21,968 nt of DNA from Cupriavidus sp. (GTDB lineage Bacteria > Pseudomonadota > Gammaproteobacteria > Burkholderiales > Burkholderiaceae): assembly GCA_013362725.1 (NCBI GenBank), contig JABFVP010000469.1, positions 1-21,968 on the forward strand, given 5' to 3'. Under the pieces are notes generated by a model. That model was not told where the DNA came from. It searched no databases and saw only the letters and a list, made by a program, of their open reading frames with translations. Shown here one piece after another: positions 7,261-15,522 of the stretch (position 1 is the first letter of the stretch; each line of letters opens with the position of its first letter). A program made the translations under genes and the position numbers.

Positions 7261-10200
7261 ATGGCCAAACACCGCGAACGCTCTTTGCCGAGCCAGCTCG
7301 CCTTTCCCGTGGTGGGGATCGGCGCGTCGGCCGGTGGTATCGAAGCCCTGATCGAGATTTTTGAAGGACTGCCCAGCACTACCGGGGCGGCCTACGTGCT
7401 GGTGGTTCATCTCTCCCCCGACCACGCCAGCCATCTCGCCGACCTGCTGCAGTCGCGCACCAGCATGCGGGTCCAGCAGGTCACCGCGTCGATGCCGATC
7501 GAGGCCAACCACGTTTACGTCATCGCGCCGAATCACCATCTGACCATGGTGGACGGCTATCTGCGCGTGAGCCCGCAAGAGCGCGGCCGCAATCGCAGCA
7601 CGGCCAACATCGACCTGTTCTTCCGCTCCCTTGCCGAAGCGCACCAGCAGCGGGCGGTGTCGGTGGTGCTGTCGGGTGCCGGCTCCGACGGCTCGGTGGG
7701 CCTGACGCGCGTCAAGGAGCTGGGCGGCATCGCCATCGCCCAGGAGCCGGAGGATGCCGCTTACTCCAGCATGCCGCGCTCCGCGATCAGTACCGGCATG
7801 GTCGACTTCATCGTCCGCGCCAGCGACATCCCGCAGCGCCTGATAGACCTGTGGAGCGCCGCCAGCCATATCCGACTGCCCGTGGCGGTCGACGACGCGG
7901 AACCCACGACGCACCCTACGCCGCAATCCGAAAGCAGCGAGCGGGCGCTGCGCGAGATCATGGTGATCCTGCGCAGCCGCACTTCGCACGATTTCCGGCA
8001 TTACAAGCGCGCCACGGTGCTGCGCCGCATCGAGCGGCGGCTGCAGGTCAACGGACTGACCGACCTGCAGCAGTACCGCGACTACCTGCACCTGCACCCC
8101 GACGAGACGCCGGCACTGCTGCAGGACATGCTGATCAGCGTGACGAACTTCTTCCGCGACAAGGAGGCGTTCGATGCGCTGCGCACCCAGGTGTTGCCAC
8201 AGCTGTTCGAGAACCGTGCCGAAGGCGAAGTGATTCGCGTCTGGACCCCGGGCTGCGCCACCGGCGAAGAAGCCTATTCGCTCGCCATGCTGCTGCAGGA
8301 GGCGTCGGCGCATACGCCCGAACAGGTGTCGTTCCAGGTCTTCGCCACGGATATCGACGAGCGCGCCGTGGCCATCGCGCGCAATGGCCTGTATCCGGAG
8401 CCGATCGCGAACGACATCGATCCGGCCCGGATCCGGCAGTTCTTCACCAAGGAAGCCTCGCACCTGCGCGTGCGCAAGGAGCTGCGCGAGCGGGTACTGT
8501 TCGCGCTGCACAACGTGCTGAGCGACCCGCCGTTTTCGCGCCTGGACCTGGTCTGCTGCCGCAACCTGCTGATCTACCTGGACCGCGACGCGCAGACCGA
8601 GATCCTGCGTACCTTCCATTTCGCGCTGCGGCCCGGCGGCTACCTGTTCCTGGGCAACTCCGAAGCGGCGGACAGCGTCAGCAACCTGTTTTCAGTGGTC
8701 GACAAGAAGGCGCGCATCTACCGCGCCAACGTCGCGGTGCGCGCCGACACGCCGCTGCCGCTCGCCATCGCCGGCATCACCGCAGCCCGTCCCTCGGTAG
8801 CGGTGCTGCAGCCGTCGGGCAAGCGGAAGTTTTCCTTCGGCGACCTGCACCAGCGGCTGATCGAGCAGCATGCGCCGCCCAGCGTGCTGGTCAGCCGAGA
8901 ATCCGAGATCGTGCATCTGTCGGACCGCGCCGGACGCTTCCTGCAGTACGTCGGCGGCGAGCCCTCGCACAACATCATCGCGGTGGTGCGGCCCGAGCTG
9001 CGGCTGGAGCTGCGCACCGCGATCTACCAGGCGCTGCAGACCAACCATAGCGTCGAGGCCAGGCGCGTGCAGCTGGAACGGGACGGCAAGCACTTCTTCG
9101 TCAACATGACCGCGCGCCCGGTGCACGACGCCGAAGCCAATGGCGACTTCGTCCTGGTGCTGTTCGACGAGGTCGAAGACAGCATGAGCGCCGCGCCGGC
9201 CGGCCCGCCGGGCGAGGAGCGCGATCCGATGATCGCGCAGCTGGAGCGCGAGCTGCAGCGCACCAAGGAACAGCTGCAAGCCACCATCGAGCAGTCCGAA
9301 ACCTCGACCGAAGAGCTGAAGGCCTCCAACGAAGAGCTGCAGGCGATCAACGAAGAGCTGCGCTCTGCCACCGAGGAACTGGAAACCAGCAAGGAAGAGC
9401 TGCAATCGATCAACGAGGAACTCACCACGGTCAATGCCGAGCTGAAGTCCAAGGTCGAGGAAACCGGCAAGATCAACGACGACCTGCAGAACCTGATCAC
9501 GGCCAACGACATCGGCACCGTGTTCGTCGACCGCAGCATGTGCATCAAGCGCTTTACCCCGCGCGCGATCGATGTGTTCAGCATCATTCCGTCCGACATC
9601 GGCCGATCGCTGCTCGACATCACCCACCGGCTGGAATACGACAAGCTCGCCGACGACGCCGCCGAGGCTTTCGACTCGCTGCGCCTGATCGAACGCGAAG
9701 TGCGCAGCAACGACGGCCGCTGGTACCTGGCGCGCTTCCTGCCGTATCGCACCACCGAGGACCGCATCGACGGCGCGGTGCATTCCTTCATCGACATCAC
9801 CTCGCGGCGTGCCGCCGAGGAGCGCCTGCGCGAAGGCGAGAAGCGCATGAACATCGTCGCCGAGAGCACGCGCGACTACGCCATCATCACCTTTGACGAC
9901 CAGGGGCGCGTCAACAGCTGGAACACCGGGGCCGAGCGCATCTTCGGCCTCAGCGAGGCCGACATGCTGGGTGCGCCGGCGGACGTGCTGTACACGCCGG
10001 AAGACCGCGCCGCGGGCGTGCCGCAGGAAGAGATGGCGCAGGCGCGCATGTACGGCCGGGTCGAGGAAGACCGCTGGCACGTACGCAAGGACGGCAGCCG
10101 CTTCCGCACCACCGGCGTGCTGTCGCGGCTGGACAAGGGCGGGGTCAGCGGCTTCGCCAAGATCATGCGCGACCTCGACGAACTGGCGCTGACCCGCATT

Positions 10201-11373
10201 GCCACCCGCACGGTGCGTACCGGCGATGCCGCCGGCGTGCCGGGCAACGAATCCATCGACCGGCGCGCGGAACGGCTGCGCGACGAATTCCTCGCGGTGG
10301 TGTCGCATGAACTGAAGCATCCGCTCAACCTGATCAGCGCCAGCGCGGAACTGATCAGCCGCGCGCCCGATGCGCGCGGCAGCGACGTGATCCAGCGTGC
10401 CGCCGCCACCATCCGGCGCACGGTGATGAGCCAGGCGCATATCATCGACGATCTGCTCGACATGTCGCGGCTGCGTACCGGCAAGCTCTCGATCGCGCAT
10501 GCGCCGCTTGACTGGAGCGAGGTGGTCGCCCGGGTCTGCAGCGCCATCGAAGAAGAGGTAGCGCGCAAGCAGATCACGCTGGAGCGCTCGCTGCCGGCGC
10601 GGCCGGTGATGATCGACGCGGACCTGACGCGCATCGAGCAGATCGTGTGGAACCTGGTCAGCAACGCCATCAAGTACACCGGCGCCGGCGGTGCGATCAC
10701 GGTGTCGCTGAAGCAGGCGCATGGCAAGGGCGTGCTGGAGGTGCGCGACACCGGCGCCGGCATCGATGCGCAAAGCCTGCCGCATATCTTCGACATGTTC
10801 CGCCAGGGTACCGCGCCGTCGGCGCGCAAGGGTGGGCTGGGTATCGGCCTGTCGCTGGTGCGGGAACTGGTCACGGTGCAGGGCGGTACCGTTCGGGCCG
10901 AATCGGAAGGCCAGGGCAAGGGCGCGCTGTTTACCGTGACCTTCCCGCTTTGCGCCAGCGTCCCGCCGAAGAACGGCGCCAGCCAGCCGGCGACGCGGCC
11001 GCTCGAGAACACCACGATCCTGCTGGTCGACGACGATCCCGGCACGGTCGAGACCTTCAAGCTGCTGCTGGAGATGGAAGGCGCGCACGTCAACGTCGCC
11101 ACCAGCGCGCAGGATGCCATGCGCCAGCTGGAGACGCTGCGTCCCGACCTGCTGCTGTCGGACATCGGCATGCCCGACATGGATGGCCTGGAGTTCATCC
11201 GGGCGATCCGCAACAACCCGAAGCTGAGCCAGCTGACCGCCTTCGCGCTCAGCGGATACGGGCGGCCCGACGATATCCGGCGCTCGATGCATGCGGGCTT
11301 CGACGCCCACCTGACCAAGCCGGTATCGCTCGATGCGCTGATCAACGCCATCGACGAACTGCGCGCCAGCTAG
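7261..11373 (+). CDS. CheB-CheR-PAS hybrid histidine kinase with receiver domain
   Basis: A 1370-residue multidomain signalling protein. In order: CheB methylesterase (about 15-200; triad Ser23, His50, Asp143); CheR methyltransferase (about 228-490; ISVTNFFRD, SAM-binding TPGCATGEEAYS at 329-340, CCRNLLIYL); a PAS-like region (about 520-640); a regular coiled coil (684-732); a PAS domain (about 740-850); another PAS (about 862-975); a HisKA dimerisation domain with phospho-acceptor His1016 in SHELKHPLN; an ATPase domain (Asn1131/Asn1135, DTGAGI, GGLGIGLSL); and a C-terminal receiver with Asp1301 as phospho-acceptor plus Asp1257-1259 and Lys1353. All key residues are present, so every activity may be functional. 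No transmembrane segment is seen, so it is probably cytosolic. No clear Shine-Dalgarno site precedes the ATG at 7261. It sits 41 bases after the CheB gene. The signal and output are unknown. Confidence 0.95.
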   Translation: MAKHRERSLPSQLAFPVVGIGASAGGIEALIEIFEGLPSTTGAAYVLVVHLSPDHASHLADLLQSRTSMRVQQVTASMPIEANHVYVIAPNHHLTMVDGYLRVSPQERGRNRSTANIDLFFRSLAEAHQQRAVSVVLSGAGSDGSVGLTRVKELGGIAIAQEPEDAAYSSMPRSAISTGMVDFIVRASDIPQRLIDLWSAASHIRLPVAVDDAEPTTHPTPQSESSERALREIMVILRSRTSHDFRHYKRATVLRRIERRLQVNGLTDLQQYRDYLHLHPDETPALLQDMLISVTNFFRDKEAFDALRTQVLPQLFENRAEGEVIRVWTPGCATGEEAYSLAMLLQEASAHTPEQVSFQVFATDIDERAVAIARNGLYPEPIANDIDPARIRQFFTKEASHLRVRKELRERVLFALHNVLSDPPFSRLDLVCCRNLLIYLDRDAQTEILRTFHFALRPGGYLFLGNSEAADSVSNLFSVVDKKARIYRANVAVRADTPLPLAIAGITAARPSVAVLQPSGKRKFSFGDLHQRLIEQHAPPSVLVSRESEIVHLSDRAGRFLQYVGGEPSHNIIAVVRPELRLELRTAIYQALQTNHSVEARRVQLERDGKHFFVNMTARPVHDAEANGDFVLVLFDEVEDSMSAAPAGPPGEERDPMIAQLERELQRTKEQLQATIEQSETSTEELKASNEELQAINEELRSATEELETSKEELQSINEELTTVNAELKSKVEETGKINDDLQNLITANDIGTVFVDRSMCIKRFTPRAIDVFSIIPSDIGRSLLDITHRLEYDKLADDAAEAFDSLRLIEREVRSNDGRWYLARFLPYRTTEDRIDGAVHSFIDITSRRAAEERLREGEKRMNIVAESTRDYAIITFDDQGRVNSWNTGAERIFGLSEADMLGAPADVLYTPEDRAAGVPQEEMAQARMYGRVEEDRWHVRKDGSRFRTTGVLSRLDKGGVSGFAKIMRDLDELALTRIATRTVRTGDAAGVPGNESIDRRAERLRDEFLAVVSHELKHPLNLISASAELISRAPDARGSDVIQRAAATIRRTVMSQAHIIDDLLDMSRLRTGKLSIAHAPLDWSEVVARVCSAIEEEVARKQITLERSLPARPVMIDADLTRIEQIVWNLVSNAIKYTGAGGAITVSLKQAHGKGVLEVRDTGAGIDAQSLPHIFDMFRQGTAPSARKGGLGIGLSLVRELVTVQGGTVRAESEGQGKGALFTVTFPLCASVPPKNGASQPATRPLENTTILLVDDDPGTVETFKLLLEMEGAHVNVATSAQDAMRQLETLRPDLLLSDIGMPDMDGLEFIRAIRNNPKLSQLTAFALSGYGRPDDIRRSMHAGFDAHLTKPVSLDALINAIDELRAS
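9310..9456. repeat. Seven-heptad coiled-coil repeat in the hybrid kinase
   Basis: Residues 684-732 form seven consecutive 7-residue units, EELKASN, EELQAIN, EELRSAT, EELETSK, EELQSIN, EELTTVN, AELKSKV, with Leu fixed at one position. This is a regular signalling helix joining the CheB-CheR half to the PAS-kinase half, and it probably transmits state between them. Similar helices occur in other CheB-CheR fusions. Confidence 0.85.
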
Positions 11374-11384
11374 CGCGCAGTCCC

Positions 11385-11410
11385 GCGCGGCAGCGCATGC
11401 GCTGCCGCGC
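11385..11410. terminator. Perfect 26-bp palindrome between convergent genes
   Basis: The left arm GCGCGGCAGCGCA (11385-11397) is matched exactly by its reverse complement at 11398-11410. It lies 11 bases after the hybrid-kinase stop and 3 bases before the end of the convergent permease gene. As RNA it would fold into a very stable stem from either strand, so a bidirectional terminator is the simplest reading. No T-tract follows. Confidence 0.65.
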
Positions 11411-11413
11411 TGC

Positions 11414-12289
11414 TTACATCCGCCCCTTCCAGGGCACCAGCCACTTGGCCAGCTTGCGCATCAGCAGGTCGAACACATAGGCGATCAGACCGATCAGAAC
11501 GATGCCCATGATCACCACGTCGGTGCGCAGGAAGTTGGAGGCGTTCAGCACCATCTGGCCCAGCCCCGCCGTGGCCGCGACCATCTCGGCGGCCACCAGC
11601 GTGGTCCAGCCGAAGCCGATGGCGATGCGCATGCCGGTCAGGATATCGGGCAGCGCCGCCGGGATCACCACGTGGCGCACCACCTGCCACGGGCTTGCGC
11701 CCATCGAGTACGCCGCATTGATCTGCTCGATCGTGACCGAGCGCACCCCCGCCTGCGCCGACATCGCCAGCGGCGCGAAGCAGGCCAGGAAAATCAGCAG
11801 CACCTTCGAAGTCTCGTCGATGCCGAACCAGATCACGATCAGCGGCAGGTAGGCCAGCGGCGGCAGCGGGCGGTAGAACTCGATCGGCGGATCGAAGATG
11901 CCGCGGGCGATGCGCGACACGCCCATCATCACGCCGATCGGCACCGCGGTGGCAACCGCCAGCGCGAATGCGCCGAACACGCGCAGCATGCTTGCCGCGA
12001 AATGCTCGGTCAGCGGCTGGCCGCCCTGCAGGTTGCCCTGCCAGGCATCGATAAACGCGGTGAAGATCGACTCGGGCGTGGGCAGGAACAGCGGCGGCAG
12101 CCAGCGCAGGTGGCTGGCCAGCCACCATAGCGCCAGCAGCAGCACCACGGTGATGGTGGAAATGCGCGAGCTGGACCCTTCGCCAGGCAGGCGGTAGCCC
12201 GACACGGTCTTCATGGGGCGGCTTGGCGCGACCGCGGGCGCCGCGGCGGCAGGGGGCGGCGGTTCGATGCGTTGGACGGTAGCGGACAT
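11414..12289 (-). CDS. tauC: TauC/SsuC-type sulfonate ABC transporter permease
   Basis: A 291-residue inner-membrane permease with about six hydrophobic segments, such as TVVLLLALWWLASHL near the N-terminus and VVIMGIVLIGLIAYVFDLLM near the end. It has the cytoplasmic EAA-type loop that contacts the ATPase (INAAYSMGASPWQVV, then IPAALPDILTGMRI). The PLPPLAYLPLIVIWFGID segment is typical of the taurine/alkanesulfonate/nitrate permease group. I chose the ATG at 12289 because GAGGAGA lies 5 bases upstream; an in-frame start at 12313 would overlap the ATPase gene. The proline-rich N-terminal tail (residues about 8-30) is longer than in E. coli TauC. It is the last gene of the transporter operon, 10 bases after the ATPase gene. 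Confidence 0.9.
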   Translation of the reverse strand: MSATVQRIEPPPPAAAAPAVAPSRPMKTVSGYRLPGEGSSSRISTITVVLLLALWWLASHLRWLPPLFLPTPESIFTAFIDAWQGNLQGGQPLTEHFAASMLRVFGAFALAVATAVPIGVMMGVSRIARGIFDPPIEFYRPLPPLAYLPLIVIWFGIDETSKVLLIFLACFAPLAMSAQAGVRSVTIEQINAAYSMGASPWQVVRHVVIPAALPDILTGMRIAIGFGWTTLVAAEMVAATAGLGQMVLNASNFLRTDVVIMGIVLIGLIAYVFDLLMRKLAKWLVPWKGRM

Positions 12290-12299
12290 CTGCTTCTCC

Positions 12300-13076
12300 T
12301 CAGGCGGTGGCATGGATCAGGTCGACGATCTCTTCGCGGTAGCGGATGAACTCCGGGTCGGACTTGACCGCGCGGGCGTCGCCGCATTCGATGAAGCGGC
12401 GCGCGAACGGCAGTTCATAGGTGTGGGCGATGCGCCCGGGCGAGGGCGTCATCACGATCAGCCGCGTGGCCAGGAACAGCGCCTCTTCCACGCTGTGCGT
12501 GATGAAGAAGACGATCTTCTGCTCGCGCGCCCACAGCTTCAGGATCAGCGCCTGGATAGACTCGCGCGTGAGCGCGTCGAGCGCGCCCAGCGGTTCGTCC
12601 ATCAGCATCACCGCCGGATCGCAGGCGAGCGCGCGGGCAATGCCCACGCGCTGCTGCATGCCGCCCGAGAGCTGGTACACCGGCTTGGCGGCGACGCTTT
12701 CCAGTCCCACCGCGGCCAGCTTTTCATGGGCGATGCGCAGCCGCTCGGCACGGGACACGCCGCGCAGGCGCAGGCCCAGCGCCACGTTGTCCTCGACACT
12801 GAGCCACGGCATCAGCGCATGCTTCTGGAATACCACGCCGCGCTCGGCGCCGGGGCCGTGCACGGGCTTGCCGCTCAGCCGGATCTCGCCCTCCGACGGC
12901 TCCATGAAGCCTGCAATGCATGACAGCAGGGTGGTCTTGCCGCAGCCCGAGGCACCCAGCGCGACCACGAAATCGCCGCGCTCCATGGTGAGGTTGACCT
13001 GCGACAGTGCCAGCGTCTTCGCGCCGCCGGCGGTGCCGTAGTTGACACTGACATTATCGATTTCGAGTTGGTACAT
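12300..13076 (-). CDS. tauB: TauB/SsuB-type ABC transporter ATPase
   Basis: A 258-residue ABC ATPase that powers import through the neighbouring permease. Walker [10 protein letters not shown] is at 41-49, the Q-loop at Gln84 ([21 protein letters not shown]), the signature LSGGMQQR at 136-143, Walker B VMLMDE at 156-161 and the H-loop His194. The segment [20 protein letters not shown] is typical of the nitrate/sulfonate/taurine group. The ATG at 13076 begins [20 protein letters not shown], a normal ABC N-terminus. Only a weak GGAAG site precedes it. The frame stays open upstream, but that stretch encodes nothing family-like. It lies between the tauA-like and permease genes in one transcription unit. 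Confidence 0.93.
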   Translation of the reverse strand: MYQLEIDNVSVNYGTAGGAKTLALSQVNLTMERGDFVVALGASGCGKTTLLSCIAGFMEPSEGEIRLSGKPVHGPGAERGVVFQKHALMPWLSVEDNVALGLRLRGVSRAERLRIAHEKLAAVGLESVAAKPVYQLSGGMQQRVGIARALACDPAVMLMDEPLGALDALTRESIQALILKLWAREQKIVFFITHSVEEALFLATRLIVMTPSPGRIAHTYELPFARRFIECGDARAVKSDPEFIRYREEIVDLIHATA

Positions 13077-13159
13077 GATGGGCTTCCGCAACAGGATCTC
13101 GGGGGCCGCCGCATGAACAAGGGGCGCGGCGGCCGGCTTCAGCGACAGGGGGGGCGCGC

Positions 13160-14167
13160 TCAGCGCAGCGCCCGCTTGGCCCATTCCGCGTTGACGCCGG
13201 GGCCGTAGTCCGGCAGCACGGTCTGGATGGTGCCCTGCTCCTTGAGGAACTGCGCCGCCGACTGCAGCGCGCGCGCCGCGCCGCCGCCGAGCCAGCGCTC
13301 GGAAACCTGCTCCTGCAGCGTAGGGAAGCCGTACAGCGCCATGCTGGCGGGCACCGTTTCGGCCTTGGCGCCGGAGACCTTGGCCACGGCCTTCACCATG
13401 GGCGAATCGGCTGTCCACGACGCCTTGTTCTTGCGGTAGTTGTCATCCGCCGCGGCCAGCACGCGTACCAGCTTGACCATGAACTCGGGGTTCTCGCGCG
13501 CGAACTTCTTGTTGGCGATCATGCCGTCGAAGGTCGCCTTGCCGGTGTCGGCGGCGATCTGTCCCGAGGTGGTCAGCACCGTGCCGGACTGCTTGAGCTT
13601 GGCCAGCACCGGATCCCAGATAAAGGTGGCGTCGATGTCGCCGCGCTCCCAGGCGGCAGCCACCTCGGGCGGGCGCATGTTGACGATGCGCACGTCCTTC
13701 GGATTGATTTTGGCGCGCTCCAGTGCGACCAGCGTGTGGTAGTGCGTGGTCGACACGAACGGCACGCCGATGCGCTTGCCCTTCAGGTCGGCAACGCTGG
13801 CAATCTTGCTGCCGTTGCGCGCGACCATGGCTTCGGCCGCGTTGATGTCGTCCAGGATCCAGAACAGTTCGACGTCGAGTCCTTGCGACAGGGCCGAAGC
13901 GATCGGCGAGGTGCCGGCTTCGCCGATGGCAATCTGGCCCGACGCCATGGCCCGGATCACGTCCCCGCCGCCGCCGAACTGCCGGAACGAGACCGTGTAG
14001 CCGGTCTGCTTTTCCAGCTCTTTCATGTCCTGCGCATAGCGCCAGGGTACGACCATGTCCTGGTAAGCAATTACTACATTCTTGCCTTGGGCCTGCACGG
14101 TCTGTGCGGCCGGCACCAGCGCCGCCGCCAGGGCGAAATACATCGCGATCTGCTTGATCCACCGCAT
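13160..14167 (-). CDS. tauA: TauA-type periplasmic substrate-binding protein
   Basis: A 335-residue periplasmic binding protein. It has a Sec signal peptide ([20 protein letters not shown], likely cleavage after VQA, residue 26). The motifs [36 protein letters not shown] and FLKEQGTI closely match what I recall of E. coli TauA, so a taurine or related sulfonate ligand is the best guess. GAGGAG lies 6 bases before the ATG at 14167, fixing the start. It is followed by the ATPase and permease genes and preceded, 226 bases upstream on the same strand, by a second and different binding protein. Ligand identity remains inference because the family also binds nitrate and other sulfonates. Confidence 0.92.
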   Translation of the reverse strand: MRWIKQIAMYFALAAALVPAAQTVQAQGKNVVIAYQDMVVPWRYAQDMKELEKQTGYTVSFRQFGGGGDVIRAMASGQIAIGEAGTSPIASALSQGLDVELFWILDDINAAEAMVARNGSKIASVADLKGKRIGVPFVSTTHYHTLVALERAKINPKDVRIVNMRPPEVAAAWERGDIDATFIWDPVLAKLKQSGTVLTTSGQIAADTGKATFDGMIANKKFARENPEFMVKLVRVLAAADDNYRKNKASWTADSPMVKAVAKVSGAKAETVPASMALYGFPTLQEQVSERWLGGGAARALQSAAQFLKEQGTIQTVLPDYGPGVNAEWAKRALR

Positions 14168-14211
14168 GTTGTGCTCCTCGGGATGAGAAATGGGTTTGGG
14201 GGTCACGGCTT

Positions 14212-14239
14212 TATAGGTGAGCCCGATTGCGGGCCTATA
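14212..14239. promoter_or_regulatory. Inverted repeat in the tauA leader
   Basis: Inner arms GCCCG (14221-14225) and CGGGC (14230-14234) are flanked by outer arms TATAG (14212-14216) and CTATA (14235-14239). On the minus strand, TATAAA (14215 to 14210) lies 43 bases before the tauA ATG and could serve as a -10 element, but there is no convincing -35. The 226-base gap upstream of tauA contains no gene. The element may be an operator or an RNA hairpin controlling tauABC separately from the upstream binding-protein gene. Confidence 0.35.
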
Positions 14240-14393
14240 GGACCAGTTGCCGGGATTCGGTGGGACCAGAACCGGCCGCGCGCGCGCAGGCCGCGCCGGG
14301 CCGCGGGGAGCGGTGGCGCGGGGCTGCGTCAATCATGGAATTCCTGTACCGGCCGCGGCGGGAGCGAGAGTCTCGCCAGAGGCGCTCGCGCGC

Positions 14394-15383
14394 TCAGGCG
14401 CTCAGGGAGAACCCGGGGTCGAAGGTCTGGCGCACATCGAGCCGCTGCCGGAGCAGGCCGGCCTTCAGGTAGAAATCCGCCGTGCGCTGCTGCTCGGCGA
14501 TCAGTTCCGCATCGATGCCGCGCCACTGCGTGCGGCGCCGCTCGAACTGCAGCCGTGCCGCCTGCGGCGAGATGCCGATGATGCGGGCCAGCGTCGCCGA
14601 GAACTCCGGCACATGCTGGTAGGACCACTGCTGCGCGCGCACCACGCGGTGCAGGAAGTCCTGCAGCACCGCGCGCTTGCTTGCCAGCGCGGCGTCGGTC
14701 GCGGCCAGGTAGCTCAGGCCGGACCACAGCCCGCGGCCGTTGACCAGCACGCGCGCGTGCTGGCTGGTTTCCGCCATCGCGGTATAGGGCTCCCAGGTGG
14801 CCCAGGCATCGATCGAGCCGCTGCTCAGCGCCAGCTTGGCATCCGCCGGCGGCAGGAAGCGCAGGTTGGCGTCGTCCGGTTTCAGTCCGGCCGATTCCAG
14901 CGCCTTGAGCGCGATCAGGTGCCCGATCGAGCCGCGGTTGGTGCCGATGCTCTTGCCCTTCAGGTCGGCCGCCTGCCGCAGCGGCGAGTCGGGCCGCACC
15001 AGCACCGCGGTGCCGTAGGGGTCGGAGCGGTTCGCACCGATCAGCCGGATGCGCGTGCCGGCGGCCAGCGCGAAGATGGCCGGCGCATCGCCGATCGGGC
15101 CGCTGTCGACCGCGCCCGCGTTCAGCGCCTCGGCCAGCGGTGCCGCGGCGGGGAACTCGGTCCACTGGATGTCGTAGGCCAGGCCCTCGAGCGCGTTGGC
15201 GGATTCGAGCAGCGCGCGCAGCCCACCCTTCTGGTCTCCGGCCTTCAGCACCGGGCGGCCCTGAGCATGGGCCTCGCCGGCGGCGAAGGTGGCAAAGGGG
15301 GTGACGGTGAGCAGGGGGCCGCAGGCAAGCGCGGCCGTGGCGGCGGCGCCGCGGCGCAGGAACTGGCGTCGGGAAGCGGTCAT
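14394..15383 (-). CDS. SsuA-like sulfonate-binding protein with Tat signal
   Basis: A 329-residue substrate-binding protein of the aliphatic-sulfonate/nitrate group. The N-terminus has a twin-arginine signal (SRRQFLRRG, residues 4-12) followed by a hydrophobic stretch, with likely cleavage after AHA (residue 40), so export is probably folded through Tat. Family features include the SGPIGDAPAIFALAAGT and DLKGKSIGTNRGSIGHLIAL stretches and LSSGSIDAWATWEPY. The ATG at 15383 is chosen because it puts the twin arginines at residues 5-6. However, no Shine-Dalgarno site precedes it and a 9-bp tandem repeat lies there instead. A GTG at 15449 in the same frame is possible. It is the first binding-protein gene of the transporter cluster and probably shares the single ATPase and permease with the TauA-like protein. 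Confidence 0.9.
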   Translation of the reverse strand: MTASRRQFLRRGAAATAALACGPLLTVTPFATFAAGEAHAQGRPVLKAGDQKGGLRALLESANALEGLAYDIQWTEFPAAAPLAEALNAGAVDSGPIGDAPAIFALAAGTRIRLIGANRSDPYGTAVLVRPDSPLRQAADLKGKSIGTNRGSIGHLIALKALESAGLKPDDANLRFLPPADAKLALSSGSIDAWATWEPYTAMAETSQHARVLVNGRGLWSGLSYLAATDAALASKRAVLQDFLHRVVRAQQWSYQHVPEFSATLARIIGISPQAARLQFERRRTQWRGIDAELIAEQQRTADFYLKAGLLRQRLDVRQTFDPGFSLSA

Positions 15384-15419
15384 GGCGTTCGGGGCGTTTG
15401 GGATGTTCGGGGTGTTCAA
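15384..15419. repeat. Four tandem 9-bp units before a start codon
   Basis: Four adjacent 9-bp units (15384, 15393, 15402, 15411) follow GGYGTTYGG on the plus strand: GGCGTTCGG, GGCGTTTGG, GATGTTCGG, GGTGTTCAA. They abut the ATG of the Tat-type binding protein, exactly where its ribosome-binding site would be. The period is a multiple of three. If translation began further upstream, the units would encode Asn-x-Pro tripeptides. Confidence 0.75.
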
Positions 15420-15522
15420 TATCGGAATCCCCGAACGTACGCGTGCCACGTCCGCGCACCAACGAATAAATCCGCGCTTCGATATGCGTGGCAGGCGGCG
15501 GGCAGCGCGGCCGCGGATGCGC

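Noticed and set aside
8692..11310. Long minus-strand open frame (872 codons) opposite the hybrid kinase
   Set aside because: It mirrors a conserved, fully motif-bearing gene, its product is rich in Arg, His, Gln and Ala with no recognisable domain, and such antisense frames are normal in GC-rich DNA.
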